Below are positions 50,501 through 61,748 of a DNA stretch of 64,000 nucleotides, one piece after another (position 1 is the first letter of the stretch; every line of letters starts with the position of its first letter). The notes beneath the pieces are model-generated. The model did not search any database and had not been told where the DNA came from. It saw only the letters and a program-made list of their open reading frames with translations. The DNA lies in NCBI RefSeq assembly GCF_025698545.1, contig NC_068565.1, positions 6,076,001-6,140,000 of the forward strand, in the 5' to 3' direction. Position numbers and translations under genes: made by a program. The stretch is from Gossypium raimondii. Lineage: Eukaryota > Streptophyta > Magnoliopsida > Malvales > Malvaceae.

Positions 50501-51258
50501 AAAAAAAAGAGATAGTATTTTATTATGATTTATTTATTATTCATTTTCCACGTCGGCAATACTTTTGAAAATCCGCATCAGCAATATTTTCCACTAATCT
50601 TTCGCCCACGCTTCTACGAGTCCCACACGACCACGCATGAACAGTAGAGGCTTAATCTTAATTCTCAAGTCTTCACGTGTCTAAATCTTAGCCGTGTCTG
50701 GCAACCTTATCGCACGGTGCAAAAAACCACTGTAGCGTCAAGATATGAGTCAACTCTATACTGTCGTACCCGTGAAGCTTTGACAATGATCTTCTACAAC
50801 CAAGTACACTGAAACTTCCCACAGTCGTTACAACTCCTGCCACGTAAGAAAAAAGAGACATTTAATAAACCAATCAGTGGCAAAATTGGTAATTCAAAGG
50901 AAAAGGAAGCTGATTATATATTTCTTCACGACTAGGCGCGAAGCCGTAGAGCCGGACAGAACGATCTCTTTAGTCTTTAGTAGAGAAGGATACTGTTTTT
51001 TTGGTATGTCATCTACGAAGCCGCTGCCACCATCGCCGCCGCCGTCTACTCGTCGAGCCTATTATAACACGCGCAATTCCAAGTCCTTCCTTAAATTATT
51101 TTGTATTGATTGTTTAAAATAAAAGAATAGAAATTGAGCGTCTTTTGCGGTTTTTCTTTGATGACTTTTCTTGCTCTTTCTCTCACTTTCTCTCCTCACT
51201 TTCTCACTGTCCAAACAGGAAACGATTGCTTTCTACTACTGCGAGTTCCGGTTTCTTC
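50501..51258 (+). promoter_or_regulatory. Promoter and 5' leader region of the UBC25-like gene
   Basis: The stretch is richer in GC than its surroundings and holds a G-box, CACGTG, at 50674-50679, and other ACGT cores (for example 'gccacgtaag' near 50840). From 51140 a CT-rich leader runs to the ATG. A 37-codon upstream ORF (51161-51274) overlaps the main start in another frame. An acceptor-like 'ccaaacag' near 51213-51220 could remove its ATG if a leader intron is used. Confidence 0.5.
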
Positions 51259-54200
51259 ATGGACCCTGAAGTAATCGAGATCCCTCCTCCGGTTCCTTAC
51301 TCTTTTAAGTCCAATAAGAAAAAGCAGGTCAAACACAAGATTAACTTAGTTATTTTCTTTTTAAAAAACAATTCTTTTCGCCTTCCTTTAACTTATTCTA
51401 GAAAAATATTTTTCTTAGAATTATGAAATTCGATTAAATATACTGATCGTTTAGTTGTTGCTTTTGTTATTGGAATTTTGATTGATCGGTTTATCGTGGA
51501 ATTGTGTTGGTCCTTTTTTTGATCATTTAGTATTGATTTTTTAGGGTTTAAAGGAGGAAATTTTTTTGAAAATTTTGGAGTGAAAACTTATGATTTCACT
51601 TATCACTGTGTGTTGTGACTTGGAAGTTGGGACTACGTTCTTCCAATCATGTTAGTTTAAAGTTACCAAATTTATTCCATCTTTTCATTTTTTTTTTTTT
51701 GGGTTCCTTACTTTGGTCTTTGTACTAATAATAGAAGGGAGTTGTGGCCAATGTTGTGACTGTTAGATGTCCTCCCTTATTTGTTAGGGAACCATTGCTT
51801 GCAGGGCCCCGGAACGAACAGTTTGAGACGATGGGTCCTTCCTTTGACACTGTCTCAGGGATTTATAAGAAGCTAACCTTGCTCATGTAATAGGCATGCT
51901 TGGTAATGTAGGTGATGATTACTGAGCATGTTTTCTTGGTTGAACTCTTATTTATCCTTGCACCCTAACCCTTTTTGGGTACTTTTCTTCAGTCCCTTTG
52001 GTAGATAAGTTACTAATAGTTTCAAATGCTGCGCTTTGAAGATTCAACTTCCTTTGGTGTGACTGTGGGTTTCAACTGTGTGTTGGTGGTGTATAAAAAT
52101 GGCTTTGTTCTCGTTTAGTAGAAGATGATGCTTTGCTTTCTAGTTGAGGTTTCAAATAGTTTATATGTGCCTTTTAAATATTTCTTAGGTATATATTCTT
52201 TTATCAACTGGATGAAACTTATTGATATATGTATATATATAGTTAGAATAGATGTTTGAAACCAATATAATTAGCCTCAAGGGCATTTGTCAATGCTCAC
52301 ATGTGGTTTGGTTTGTTATCAGGCATTTTTGTAGGACCTTTTTAGTTATTAGTTTGAGCTAAATGTTTGAAATCAATATCCTCATGCTGATAAAATTTTG
52401 AAGATAGTATTAAGCATTTAAATAGGGGTTAAATTCTGTAATTGCTTGTGTCTAAGACTGACAATGTTCAATATTTGCTAAAATTTGGAAAAGGCTAATG
52501 ACCTTAACATTGGTCATGATCTGTGTTATTTGAATTGGGAAAGAAAGAACAGCAGACAATTAGTTTTCCATAGAGTATGGCCATAGATCGGATAGAATGT
52601 TGGCAAAGCATCTTGCAGTAACTCTGTTACTGAAATTAAGGTTGACTTGATGTATTTTCAGTTTTTTTGAAAAAACAAACTCCAGATCTAGCTATCAGCT
52701 CCAAGAAACATCTTGTATATGATATAAGCTTACTTTCTAGAAATAGAGACAATTGCAGGTTTATCAAAGCCTTACTTTTTCTATTGTGTTATGCGTTTTT
52801 AACTTGTTTCTTGCACAATCTTGTTGTTCTTTAGAAAAATCTTCCTCATGGTTTACTAGAAAAATTTCTGTTTCATATCTTGGTAGGTTGTTATTCATGA
52901 AGTAATTGATGTAGATAATGATGGAGATTCAAGTGATATAGTGATCCTCGATGAGAGGGTTGATGTAAGGAACAAAGGGAAGGCAGTGAAAGGTAGCTCT
53001 GGTATCTATAATGCTATTCAAGCTGAGGTATGTGAGAGATTGGAGCGTTCTTGCTGTAGTTACTGTTTACTGTGCCTAACATCAAAATTAATGTACATTT
53101 GGACCTCTGATTTTGTTGTTTACTGTTTTCCCATTTCTCCTCAGGACTTTGTGGCCAAGTCTCCTGGTTCATTAAACAAGATTGAGCCTTCTAAGCATTC
53201 TACCCAAGGATCACATAATATATATAACCTTGATTGTGATTTGACCTATGATGATGATTTCTTTGATAACTATTACGGTAATGACTTCATGGATGTTGAT
53301 GAGTATGCTATGTTGCAAGCACATTTTGATAATGTTGATATTCCTGCTGGAGTAGAAGCATCCATCCCTTGGTTTGCTGACTTTTCTGAGAGGAAAAAGG
53401 ATACTTCTCCTGTAAACACTCAATCAAGTGTTAATACTTCTCACTCAAAGACTCAATTGAGTGCTAATGGGAATGACCAGTCACTTTCATCATGGTTGTC
53501 AGATCCTGCTCATATGAAGAAGGCAGCTTTAGTTAGTAGTTCGAGTTTCCATAACCCAGCAGATCCTTTGAGTCATTCTCCTGGAGAAGTAATTGTTCCT
53601 TCTACTTTGTTACTTCCACAAGGTTCTCAAAGTAAGAAGTCAGCTACTTCACAACTTAAATTGAGCAGTCAAAGTCTTCCATTTTGGAATTCATTCCAGC
53701 CTTACCAGGTTGGTGGTTCAAATAATGGTAGTAATGGGAGTCACTCTGATTCAATGATGCTCCCTCAAGCAGTAAATCCAACTTATTTGGGTCACTTTAG
53801 TTCTGCTGCAAATAAGCAAATTGGTGCTGGTAGTTTGAATTCAAATTTTCCTACACCTATAGATCTAAATCACACCATGGTTGCAGAACCCTCCATGCCG
53901 TGGTGGCCACCCCCGATGAAACCAAAATATAATTTCAATAAGCACAATAACTATACAAGTTTTCCTGATCCAGTTGATGGTGTTTACATTACTCCTCAAG
54001 AAGTGGCAGATATCAGAAACCAGAAAAATGTAAACGAAGAAGATATCCTCAGTAAGTTCCAACTTTTTAAACAGTTTGATACTGTTGAAGATTTTTCAGA
54101 CCATCACTATGCTTCTGGTGGTGCTTCAACGAAGCAGGTGAGTAGCCTTTCAAGTTGTATTTAGGTCTTCCCCTTTTGTAGTTATGTTAATTTTTCAATC

Positions 54201-55553
54201 AGTGAACTTGTTTCTGTTAATTCTCTTGGCGGCAGCCACCGAAGAATTGGGCAAAGAAGATTCAGGAGGAGTGGAGAATTCTTGAGAAGGATTTACCAGG
54301 TGATTTTTAAGTGTTGAATTATTCTCCCAGAGAGTGTCCATTTGATAACTTGTTCTTTCCTGTTTTCATCCCTTCTAAACAAATATGTCATTTAGTGAAT
54401 GCTGCAAACCTGTATTGTGATTCAAAATGATCAAGATTTGCATGAAATATTAACAGCTGAGATCTTTTACTTTTCTTGCAACAATTTCCCTTTATGCTGA
54501 TGGAATGTATAAGTAACGTTTTTTCTTACTCAATCCCGTTTCTACTGTTTCAACAGACACTATTTTTGTTAGGGTTTATGAATCAAGAATGGATCTCTTG
54601 AGGGCTGTAATTATAGGAGCAGAGGGCACTCCCTACCATGATGGTCTCTTCTTCTTTGATGTTTTCTTCCCTGCTAGCTATCCTAAAGGACCCCCTGTAT
54701 GTAATTGTGGTTTATGAATTTGATTGTATCTTGTATGATCATTTTTTCTGGTATATGTGTTTGGACTGATTAGTAAGAATTGTTTTTCAGCAAGTTTATT
54801 ACCACTCTGGTGGACTGCGCCTTAATCCAAATTTGTACAGTTGTGGGAAAGTATGCCTTAGTCTTCTAAACACATGGTCTGGTAATAAGAATGAGAAGTG
54901 GATACCTGGTATGTCTACCATGCTCCAAGTTCTGGTATCTATTCAGGCTCTAATCTTGAACCAGGATCCGTACTTTAATGAGCCTGGTTGGGCTCATCAT
55001 AGAGGCACGCCACAAGGTGAATTACTGTCTCGACAATACAACGAGGATACATTCATATTGTCACTGAAGACAATGATCTACTCAATGAGGAGGCCACCAA
55101 AGGTAAGTTGAACGAACTATTTTCTTGATATTTTCAGTGGTGTATATAAGCTGGAACCGGGAACTAATAGTTTGGATTAAGATATTCCTATTATGATAAT
55201 ATAGGGAAATTGCTTCTCTTTGGCTTAAATTCTAATAGAACAATGTTTGGCTGCAGCATTTTGAGGATTTTGTAGTGGGTCATTTCTACCGTCGTGCTCA
55301 AGATATACTTGTAGCATGTAAAGCATACATGGATGGTGCTCAGGTAGGTTGCCTGGTAAAAGGCGGGGTTCAAGATGTTGATGAAGGTGACAAGAGCTGC
55401 TCACAGAAGTTTAAGAACTCTGTCTCCGGATGTGTAAATATGCTGGTGAAGGAATTTACGGTACTTGGAGTAAAGGATTGTGAGAAATTCCTCATTGTCC
55501 CCAAATGTCAAAACAATCGAGTTGATAGTATTCCCAAGGTTCCAGTATTGTGA
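51259..55553 (+). CDS. UBC25: Ubiquitin-conjugating enzyme E2, UBC25/UBC26-like, seven exons, 671 aa
   Basis: Large E2 enzyme of the UBC23-26 (PFU, BIRC6-like) class, which carries ubiquitin as a thioester for transfer to substrates. Exons: 51259-51327, 52887-53027, 53145-54137, 54236-54299, 54557-54696, 54791-55102, 55257-55553. All are GT-AG and in phase. The first exon gives MDPEVIEIPPPVP, the family start. Residues 24-400 are a poorly conserved Ser/Asn/Asp-rich region with an acidic patch (DLTYDDDFFDNYYGNDF). The UBC fold starts near residue 405 (WAKKIQEEWRILEKDLP). The active-site Cys is about residue 491 in SCGKVCLSLL, and the HPN motif is replaced by NPN just before it. A helical tail follows. 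Arabidopsis relatives are about 540-610 aa; the extra length is in the N-terminal region. Intron 2 (53028-53144) is 117 bases and open in frame. Confidence 0.92.
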
Positions 55554-56337
55554 ACTACTTTTAAAATAAAAATTTTGAAACTTGGTTTCATTTATAAATA
55601 TGCATAGTAGTTTTAACTTGAGCCCTCTGCTAGTAACTTAGAATTGAATTGAGAAGTGTCCTATACTTTCCTTCATAGGATGCTCACATACAGTCTCTGA
55701 CGTACATTGATCCCTTTTATGGACAGTGGTTATCGGTTCTTACCTGAATCCGAATTATCAATCTCCAACTATTTTCTTCTACCTCAGCTACTTTGGTTAA
55801 ATGGTATTTGCAGTTGCCACCGATGATTCTCATGATTTTCAGCATCTACGAGCTAGTATGTCCATTAATCTGGTCAAAGAAAACCAAAGTTCAATGGATG
55901 ACCAATTTATTATTTTACGTGTATAAAATTTAACCCATATATGAGAAATTCTCATCCTTCCAATTTGTCATCTTAATATTTTATATATTGTACAATTTAT
56001 GTCAACATTCAAGAAGTTGCGTTCTCATTAATTCCACCAATACCTCCTTGGCATATATGTATATCAGTTTCCAGCAGAAAGGAGAATAATGTTATTCAGC
56101 AAGGTGACAATGCAGGCCTGTTAAAGAAAAGCATCTTAGGTGAAAATCCATCCCACTTGGGGAAGTTTCAATGACTTTCTGGACCTTCGATGCAGTCTTT
56201 GTCTATTCTGTAATAAAAAAATATTTCGATTTTGGATGCTTTAACTATATAACATGTAGACTTGAAAATGACAAATTCAACAAAAATTCATTTAGACATC
56301 AAAAACTGTTTGTTCCTTCTTTGAAATTACGAAGGCA
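55554..56337. other. Intergenic between UBC25-like and DUF2921 genes
   Basis: About 780 bases hold the 3' UTR of the E2 gene and the promoter of the DUF2921 gene, in tandem orientation. No further gene is seen. A TATA-like 'actatataac' lies near 56244-56253, about 90 bases before the ATG. Confidence 0.5.
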
Positions 56338-59136
56338 ATGAAACCTTCAATCTTTCTATGGCTATGTACCCTCAAAATTTCCCTTCTGTTCATTAGTTTG
56401 TCAGTGAAACCTGTCTCATCTGTTATAGACTCTTACTCTGATCATTGTTTAACGACTGTCCCTGAACCAGTCCCCAACTCTGAACCTCTTGATTACGAAT
56501 TCGGTCCATTTGGTCCATCCCATTCTGGTTTTTACTATTATGGAAATTTGAGAGTTGTAAGTACAAATATAACAAGGTATACAAATTCATTTTCGTTTTA
56601 CACCACTGAGGTGAGCCAAACCGATAAAGATGGTGTGCTTATGATCGAAGGAAGCTTCGAGCTCCAAAATCCTTTTGTTTTACACAGCTTCTTATACCGA
56701 GTTGGACCATCAAACGGTTCAGTTCCCACACCTCACACGCCGCCTGTGGTCGCCGATTTTACAAATCCGTTCATTTTGAAGCTGCACGGTTTCTGGTCCA
56801 AATCTTCGGGGGAACTTTGTATGGTTGGAACAGGTTCTTCATACTTCAAAGATGGTAATCTGCTTACACCTGCAGCTGTTCTTAAGCTTCATAATATCAA
56901 GAATTCAAGTAATATTACTACTTTGATTACTGGCACTTTGAAGAGTTTGAGTCCTATCAATGATAACAATTACTTTGAGCCAATCTCCTTAATGACGGTT
57001 CCACAATTGAATTACAACTTCACCTTTGCGTCTGGAGATTCCGGTGACGAATTTTCCAGTGAAAGTGATCTCGAAGAGAATTTATCTATGTACAATATAC
57101 TGCGAGGAAGATCCTTTTGTTCAAAGTTCTCAAACCTTGCAATTAAAGATGTATTTAATTTGCAGTATACAGGCTGCAGATCCAACAAGAAGTGCCTCCC
57201 TGTTGGTGGGGTGGTTCAAAATTTGCCTGGTTCTATATCTTTTGGTGTCATTAATTGTACTGATGTTGGAAAGAGAGTTTGGATTTTCCTAAAGTTCGAT
57301 GATCATACCAAGCTTTCAAGGCTTGACCTGCGTTTCAATCCCAACACAACATTGATTGGAGAAGGAATGTGGGATGACAAGAAGAATCGGTTGCATGTTC
57401 TGCTTTGTCGGTTTCTCGGCACAGCAAACTCTTGGTCTAATGCTCATGTTGGAGATTGCACAACAAGGTTGAGCTTGAGGTACCCTGCAATCTTGTCAAT
57501 TAAAGAGACCAGTACCATAATGGGGAAAATTTGGACTAACAAAACTGTGCATGATTCAGGTTACTTTGAAAAAATCGTGTTTCGAAGTACTGAGTTTCTC
57601 ATTGAGGGTCTTTATAGTTTGAAGTATGAATACACTGAACTTGACAGGGTAAGAAATGAATGCCCGGAAAGGAAGCTAGACAGAAACAGGAGACAAAGAT
57701 ACCCTAGACCCTATTCTTCCGAGATGAAGTTCGACATGTCTGTTAGAAGTTCCGAAGGAAGGACTGCTAGGGGTTCTGCCGATACTCTCACTGTCAATAA
57801 TCAGTTTTCCAAGCAGGCCGGCATAGCACTTATGGTTATCCGTGATGATGACTTTGAAAGGCCTACAAGGTGGGAACCTCAAGGCCGAGCCAATATTAGC
57901 TATAAGATAGATATCAAATGGCGCACTTCTCAGAAGTTAGCTAATAAAAATTATATATCTGTTGTACCTGATGAAAAAATGGAGATTACTGCTGAAGGGG
58001 TTTATGATGCTGACACCGGAGGCTTGTGTATGATTGGTTGCAGAAAGTTTGCATTGACTGATCGAGTACCTGGAAATACTTCTATAGACTGTGAGATTCT
58101 TCTGAACTTTCAACTTGCTCCTTTAAAAGGGTTTGAGAATGGAGGGTATATAAGGGGAAGAATCGAAAGCACACGGGACAAATCTGATGATCTTTACTTT
58201 GATCCTCTAGATGTGTCTTCAGTTGCTTACAGCAGGGAACAAGCTAGGCATACTATTTGGGCAATGGATCTTGAGATTGTGATGGTTGTAATATCTCAAA
58301 CACTTATATGTCTATTTCTGAGATCTCAGGTCTATCATGCGAAAAGGCATCCTAAAACACTCCCTTTTACTTCACTGGTTATGTTTGTGATCCTTACCAT
58401 GGGCCAGCTGATTCCTCTGGTGCTTAACTATGAAGCCTTGTTCTATCGGAAACGTGATCAGGATACCATGTTGTTTCAAACCGGTGGATGGCTCGAAGTG
58501 AATGAGGTAATCATAAGGATAACTTCAATGGTAGCATTCTTGTTGCAATTCCGTATTCTCCAACGAGCATTTTCGAGTAGATCAAATGATGGAAACGGAA
58601 AAGGCCTATGGTTTGCTGAGAAAATGACCTTGCTTGTCATACTATCACTGTATGGTTCTGGTGCATTAATTGTCCTGCTTGTCGATAAGGGGAACTATAA
58701 ACGCGAGATCGTGTTGCTTCCCACTCGTCCGGTCGACTACTGGCAGCGTTCAACTTTGGATGACCTGAAATCCTTTGCAGGTTTAATCTCAGATGGTTTC
58801 CTTCTTCCCCAGATACTGTTCAATATGTTCTCAAACTCTAGAGAATATGTACTTAGCCCCTTGTTCTATATCGGTACCAGTCTGGTTCGGTTGCTGCCAC
58901 ATGCATACGATCTTTATTGTGACCACACCTATGTTGAATACAAGGGAACATTCATTTATGTGAAGCCTGCTGAGGAATTTTTCTCTACTGCTTGGGATGT
59001 GATTATACCTATTGGTGTTTTGCTATTTGCTGCAACCATTTACTTGCAACAGCAATTTGGTGGTTGCTGCATTGTTCCAAAGAGATTTAGATGGCGCGAA
59101 AGCTATGAAGAAATCCCAGTGGTGGGTCAATCATGA
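56338..59136 (+). CDS. DUF2921 multi-pass membrane protein, no RING finger (932 aa, intronless)
   Basis: A plant-specific membrane protein. The best-known relative, FLYING SAUCER 1, is an endomembrane RING E3 ligase that sets pectin methylesterification (family knowledge). A signal peptide covers residues 1-28. A long lumenal part (about 30-635) holds two or three related lectin-like DUF2921 repeats, seen as recurring '(E)G.(Y/W)D...G.LC(M/L)(I/V)(G/L)C' patterns such as GVYDADTGGLCMIGC (about 560) and GMWDDKKNRLHVLLC (about 343). About seven helices follow: about 641-662, 679-700, 722-743, 764-783, 815-836, 842-858 and 886-905. The protein ends soon after the last helix with a short cytosolic tail. 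The Cys/His pattern of a RING is absent, so this belongs with the RING-less At1g52780/At4g21700-like branch and not with FLY1. It starts at the first ATG in frame. No breaks. Confidence 0.9.
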   Translation: MKPSIFLWLCTLKISLLFISLSVKPVSSVIDSYSDHCLTTVPEPVPNSEPLDYEFGPFGPSHSGFYYYGNLRVVSTNITRYTNSFSFYTTEVSQTDKDGVLMIEGSFELQNPFVLHSFLYRVGPSNGSVPTPHTPPVVADFTNPFILKLHGFWSKSSGELCMVGTGSSYFKDGNLLTPAAVLKLHNIKNSSNITTLITGTLKSLSPINDNNYFEPISLMTVPQLNYNFTFASGDSGDEFSSESDLEENLSMYNILRGRSFCSKFSNLAIKDVFNLQYTGCRSNKKCLPVGGVVQNLPGSISFGVINCTDVGKRVWIFLKFDDHTKLSRLDLRFNPNTTLIGEGMWDDKKNRLHVLLCRFLGTANSWSNAHVGDCTTRLSLRYPAILSIKETSTIMGKIWTNKTVHDSGYFEKIVFRSTEFLIEGLYSLKYEYTELDRVRNECPERKLDRNRRQRYPRPYSSEMKFDMSVRSSEGRTARGSADTLTVNNQFSKQAGIALMVIRDDDFERPTRWEPQGRANISYKIDIKWRTSQKLANKNYISVVPDEKMEITAEGVYDADTGGLCMIGCRKFALTDRVPGNTSIDCEILLNFQLAPLKGFENGGYIRGRIESTRDKSDDLYFDPLDVSSVAYSREQARHTIWAMDLEIVMVVISQTLICLFLRSQVYHAKRHPKTLPFTSLVMFVILTMGQLIPLVLNYEALFYRKRDQDTMLFQTGGWLEVNEVIIRITSMVAFLLQFRILQRAFSSRSNDGNGKGLWFAEKMTLLVILSLYGSGALIVLLVDKGNYKREIVLLPTRPVDYWQRSTLDDLKSFAGLISDGFLLPQILFNMFSNSREYVLSPLFYIGTSLVRLLPHAYDLYCDHTYVEYKGTFIYVKPAEEFFSTAWDVIIPIGVLLFAATIYLQQQFGGCCIVPKRFRWRESYEEIPVVGQS

Positions 59137-60300
59137 GTCCCGTACAAGTTTAGTGCTTCATTTGCTGTGTACTTCCCAGTTAATGTCCATCTCCTATATA
59201 CATATATATACCTTAGCCTCTTTGTGGTTCTATCTATCTATTTATAAAAGTACCGACCCTAAAATTACAAATAGTGAACAGCATATGTACTCATGATCTT
59301 TTTTTCTTTACAATTAAGTATTCAAACCGTAAATGTGCTATTGATAATTTTTAAATAACCAAATCTTAATTAATTCTATTTTTATTAAATTAAAATATCA
59401 ATTAATTTTATTCATTGTATTATTTCATCAAAATTCTTATTAATGTAAAATTCATTTATTTAATATTTTATTCTTCTATTTCATATTTTTATTTGTACTT
59501 TCCCTTTTAAACGTACATATACCAAGTTCCCAATTAAAATGAGATAATAGCACAAGAAAAAGAGAAAAAAATTAATATTTTCAATGGTAATCTCGACAAA
59601 TTAGAGGAGATTTGACAAGGTCTTTATATTTTAATTTAATTAGATTTCCTTTTAATTGGGCACAAGACCTTTTTTTACTTCAAAATTTTAGGACCTAATA
59701 ATTTTCAAATTTATATCAAAATAATTTTTAAAATTAAATATTCAAATTGTAAATCATTTTACTTTTATTAATTTAATTGGTGATATGGTTTGTTTAAATC
59801 TTTTCTTAATGTGAAATTCTTCTATTTAATATTTTTAATTATATTTCTTTTGTCAATTTGGTTTTTTTTGAGTTATCAATCTTTTAAAAGGAGTCGAATT
59901 TGACCATTAGTCTTTCAAAAAGAGTCAAATTACTATTTTTAATGGAAATATTGACTAAAATGTTAAATTTTAAACATGGCAGCCTGCGTGACAATCCATG
60001 TGTACTTCATGCTAATTTTTTTGAATTTCTATATTTTTTTAATTTTGAGTCATTTTATTTTATTTATTTATTTGAAGATCTTTATAATTATTAAATTGTT
60101 GTTGACATGACATACAAGACACATAGTATATATCATGTCAGAATGAAATACACATGAGCTGCCGCACAGGTGCCACACCAACATCATTAGAAAATGAATA
60201 ATGAAGAAATTGACAAAAGATATAAATGTTGAGGGCTAAATTTATCATTATTAGTGGCACGTTATCTTTTTTATATTCTTAATTTTTTTTAGTTTTTGTC
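59137..60300. other. AT-rich intergenic stretch
   Basis: The 3' UTR of the DUF2921 gene lies in the first 150 bases. The rest is AT-rich DNA with the short dispersed repeat at 59905-60015 and no gene. Confidence 0.5.
59905..60015 (+). repeat. Dispersed repeat, copy 2 (compare 48800-48910)
   Basis: Shares ordered words with 48800-48910, including 'aaagagtcaaattac', 'atattgactaaaa' and 'ttttaaacatg'. Probably a short non-autonomous element. The ends were not determined. Confidence 0.65.
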
Positions 60301-60458
60301 AACTTAATACACCAACACTGGACAATAATAATTCATAGGTATCTTCAATTAATATGGGCACAAATTCCTTGAGCTCATATAACTAATGTGGTTAAGACCA
60401 ACTCTTTGGAGATGAAAATAGATAGTGATGGTGAAACTCAAGAAAGAATTCAAGAGGA
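60300..60458 (+). repeat. Left copy of a roughly 160-bp direct repeat
   Basis: Starting at 'aacttaatacaccaacactg', this segment matches 63688-63850 in the same orientation. Shared words include 'ataataattcat', 'cttcaattaa', 'tgggcaca', 'attccttgag' and 'aatgtggtt'. There are scattered differences and small gaps. Similarity does not continue to the left of 60298. The copies bracket the Harbinger-like element 280 and 165 bases from its ends. Confidence 0.75.
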
Positions 60459-60734
60459 TAAGCTTCTATAAGTAAAGACAAAGAAAATGAAAAGTCTAAA
60501 AGAGATTGAGTATGCACTTTGGCCTAGAGTGATTGTCAGAAACTTGAGAAAAAATAAAAGAACAAACAAAGGAGAGAGGTACAATCATCGATTAAAAAAA
60601 GCGTGAAATACGAAGATGAGTCTCTTACTAATTCTAATATTCAAACCACATGAGAATTTTGTGCAGAAGAGACATAGAGGATACACAAACTTATTTGTCA
60701 GTAAATTGTGATGATAAGTTAATCACTAACAAAC

Positions 60735-60737
60735 TTA
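60735..60737. other. TTA target duplication, left
   Basis: TTA directly precedes the left terminus of the Harbinger-like element and is repeated at 63521-63523. A 3-base TTA/TAA duplication is the mark of PIF/Harbinger insertion. Confidence 0.65.
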
Positions 60738-61748
60738 CACCATGTTTGGTTGGGTGTAATGGATTAGTCATTACACCCCTATTCCGTGGGCCCACTTAAT
60801 CCCTTGTTTGGTTCAATGTATTGCCCTAATACGGGCCTATTACATTACAGAGGTATTCCTTATTTTCTCTGCTTTAACGCTGATTTCTAATACCTTCCAA
60901 AAGTAAGGATTAGCTAATCAGAGTCTGTTTTACCCTCCCCAGCCGTCTTCTCATTTCTTTCTCATTTCTCATTTCTTTCTCACGTCCGAAACATCTTCTT
61001 CTTTTTTTCATTTTTCTTTCCATTTCCTTCCAACCTTCTCCCTCCTTTTCATGCTTCTATCCTGACCAACCCTTTAACAAACCCTAACAAACCCTTCTAA
61101 TTACATTTTCTTATGAAAAAAAACCACCTTGATGCCCATTCGTTGATGTTACTTAAAAAAAAGAGTTGTTGCAGGGGAGACCAAAGTCCATTTTCTTATT
61201 ACATTTGTACATATGCTAATGCTCATTTTCTACATCCTTGTCTCGTTGAAGCAGTCCCCTAATACTGGGGTTTGATTGAAAATTAGCATATGTGGAAATC
61301 AAGTATCAAGTATCAAGTTTCGAATTTCAAGTCGAATTTAAACTCAAACTTATCAACATTGGAGCTTGGCTCAACTCAATTACACCCCTAATTTCTACTG
61401 CAGTAGTTAGTCGAATATAGATATGATATTTTAATCTAAATTATCTTTTTTATATTAGTCCACAAGCAAGTCCTGTCCCTCTCTTGAGCATTGTTTCTTG
61501 AATTTATCATTCATTTTGAATTTCCTATATAAATATCCACTACAAGGTAACTTTTAGAATGCCATATTTGTCTACCTCTTGTACTCTCTTGCACTTGAGT
61601 GTGGTTAGATACATATATACCCTAAACCCAATTAAACTAGCTTTCCTTTATAAGCTAATTTTTTATGAAATGATCTTTTTCAAAGTTCAACTTCGTTGAG
61701 CAAGCTAAGATGGCAAATAATTGGATTTATCCAACCTTTTTGATGCAG

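Noticed and set aside
50877-51122. 81-codon ORF with a Pro/Ser run upstream of UBC25
   Set aside because: It lies in the promoter or leader, has no recognised relative and no conserved start; the proline run is short and could be chance.
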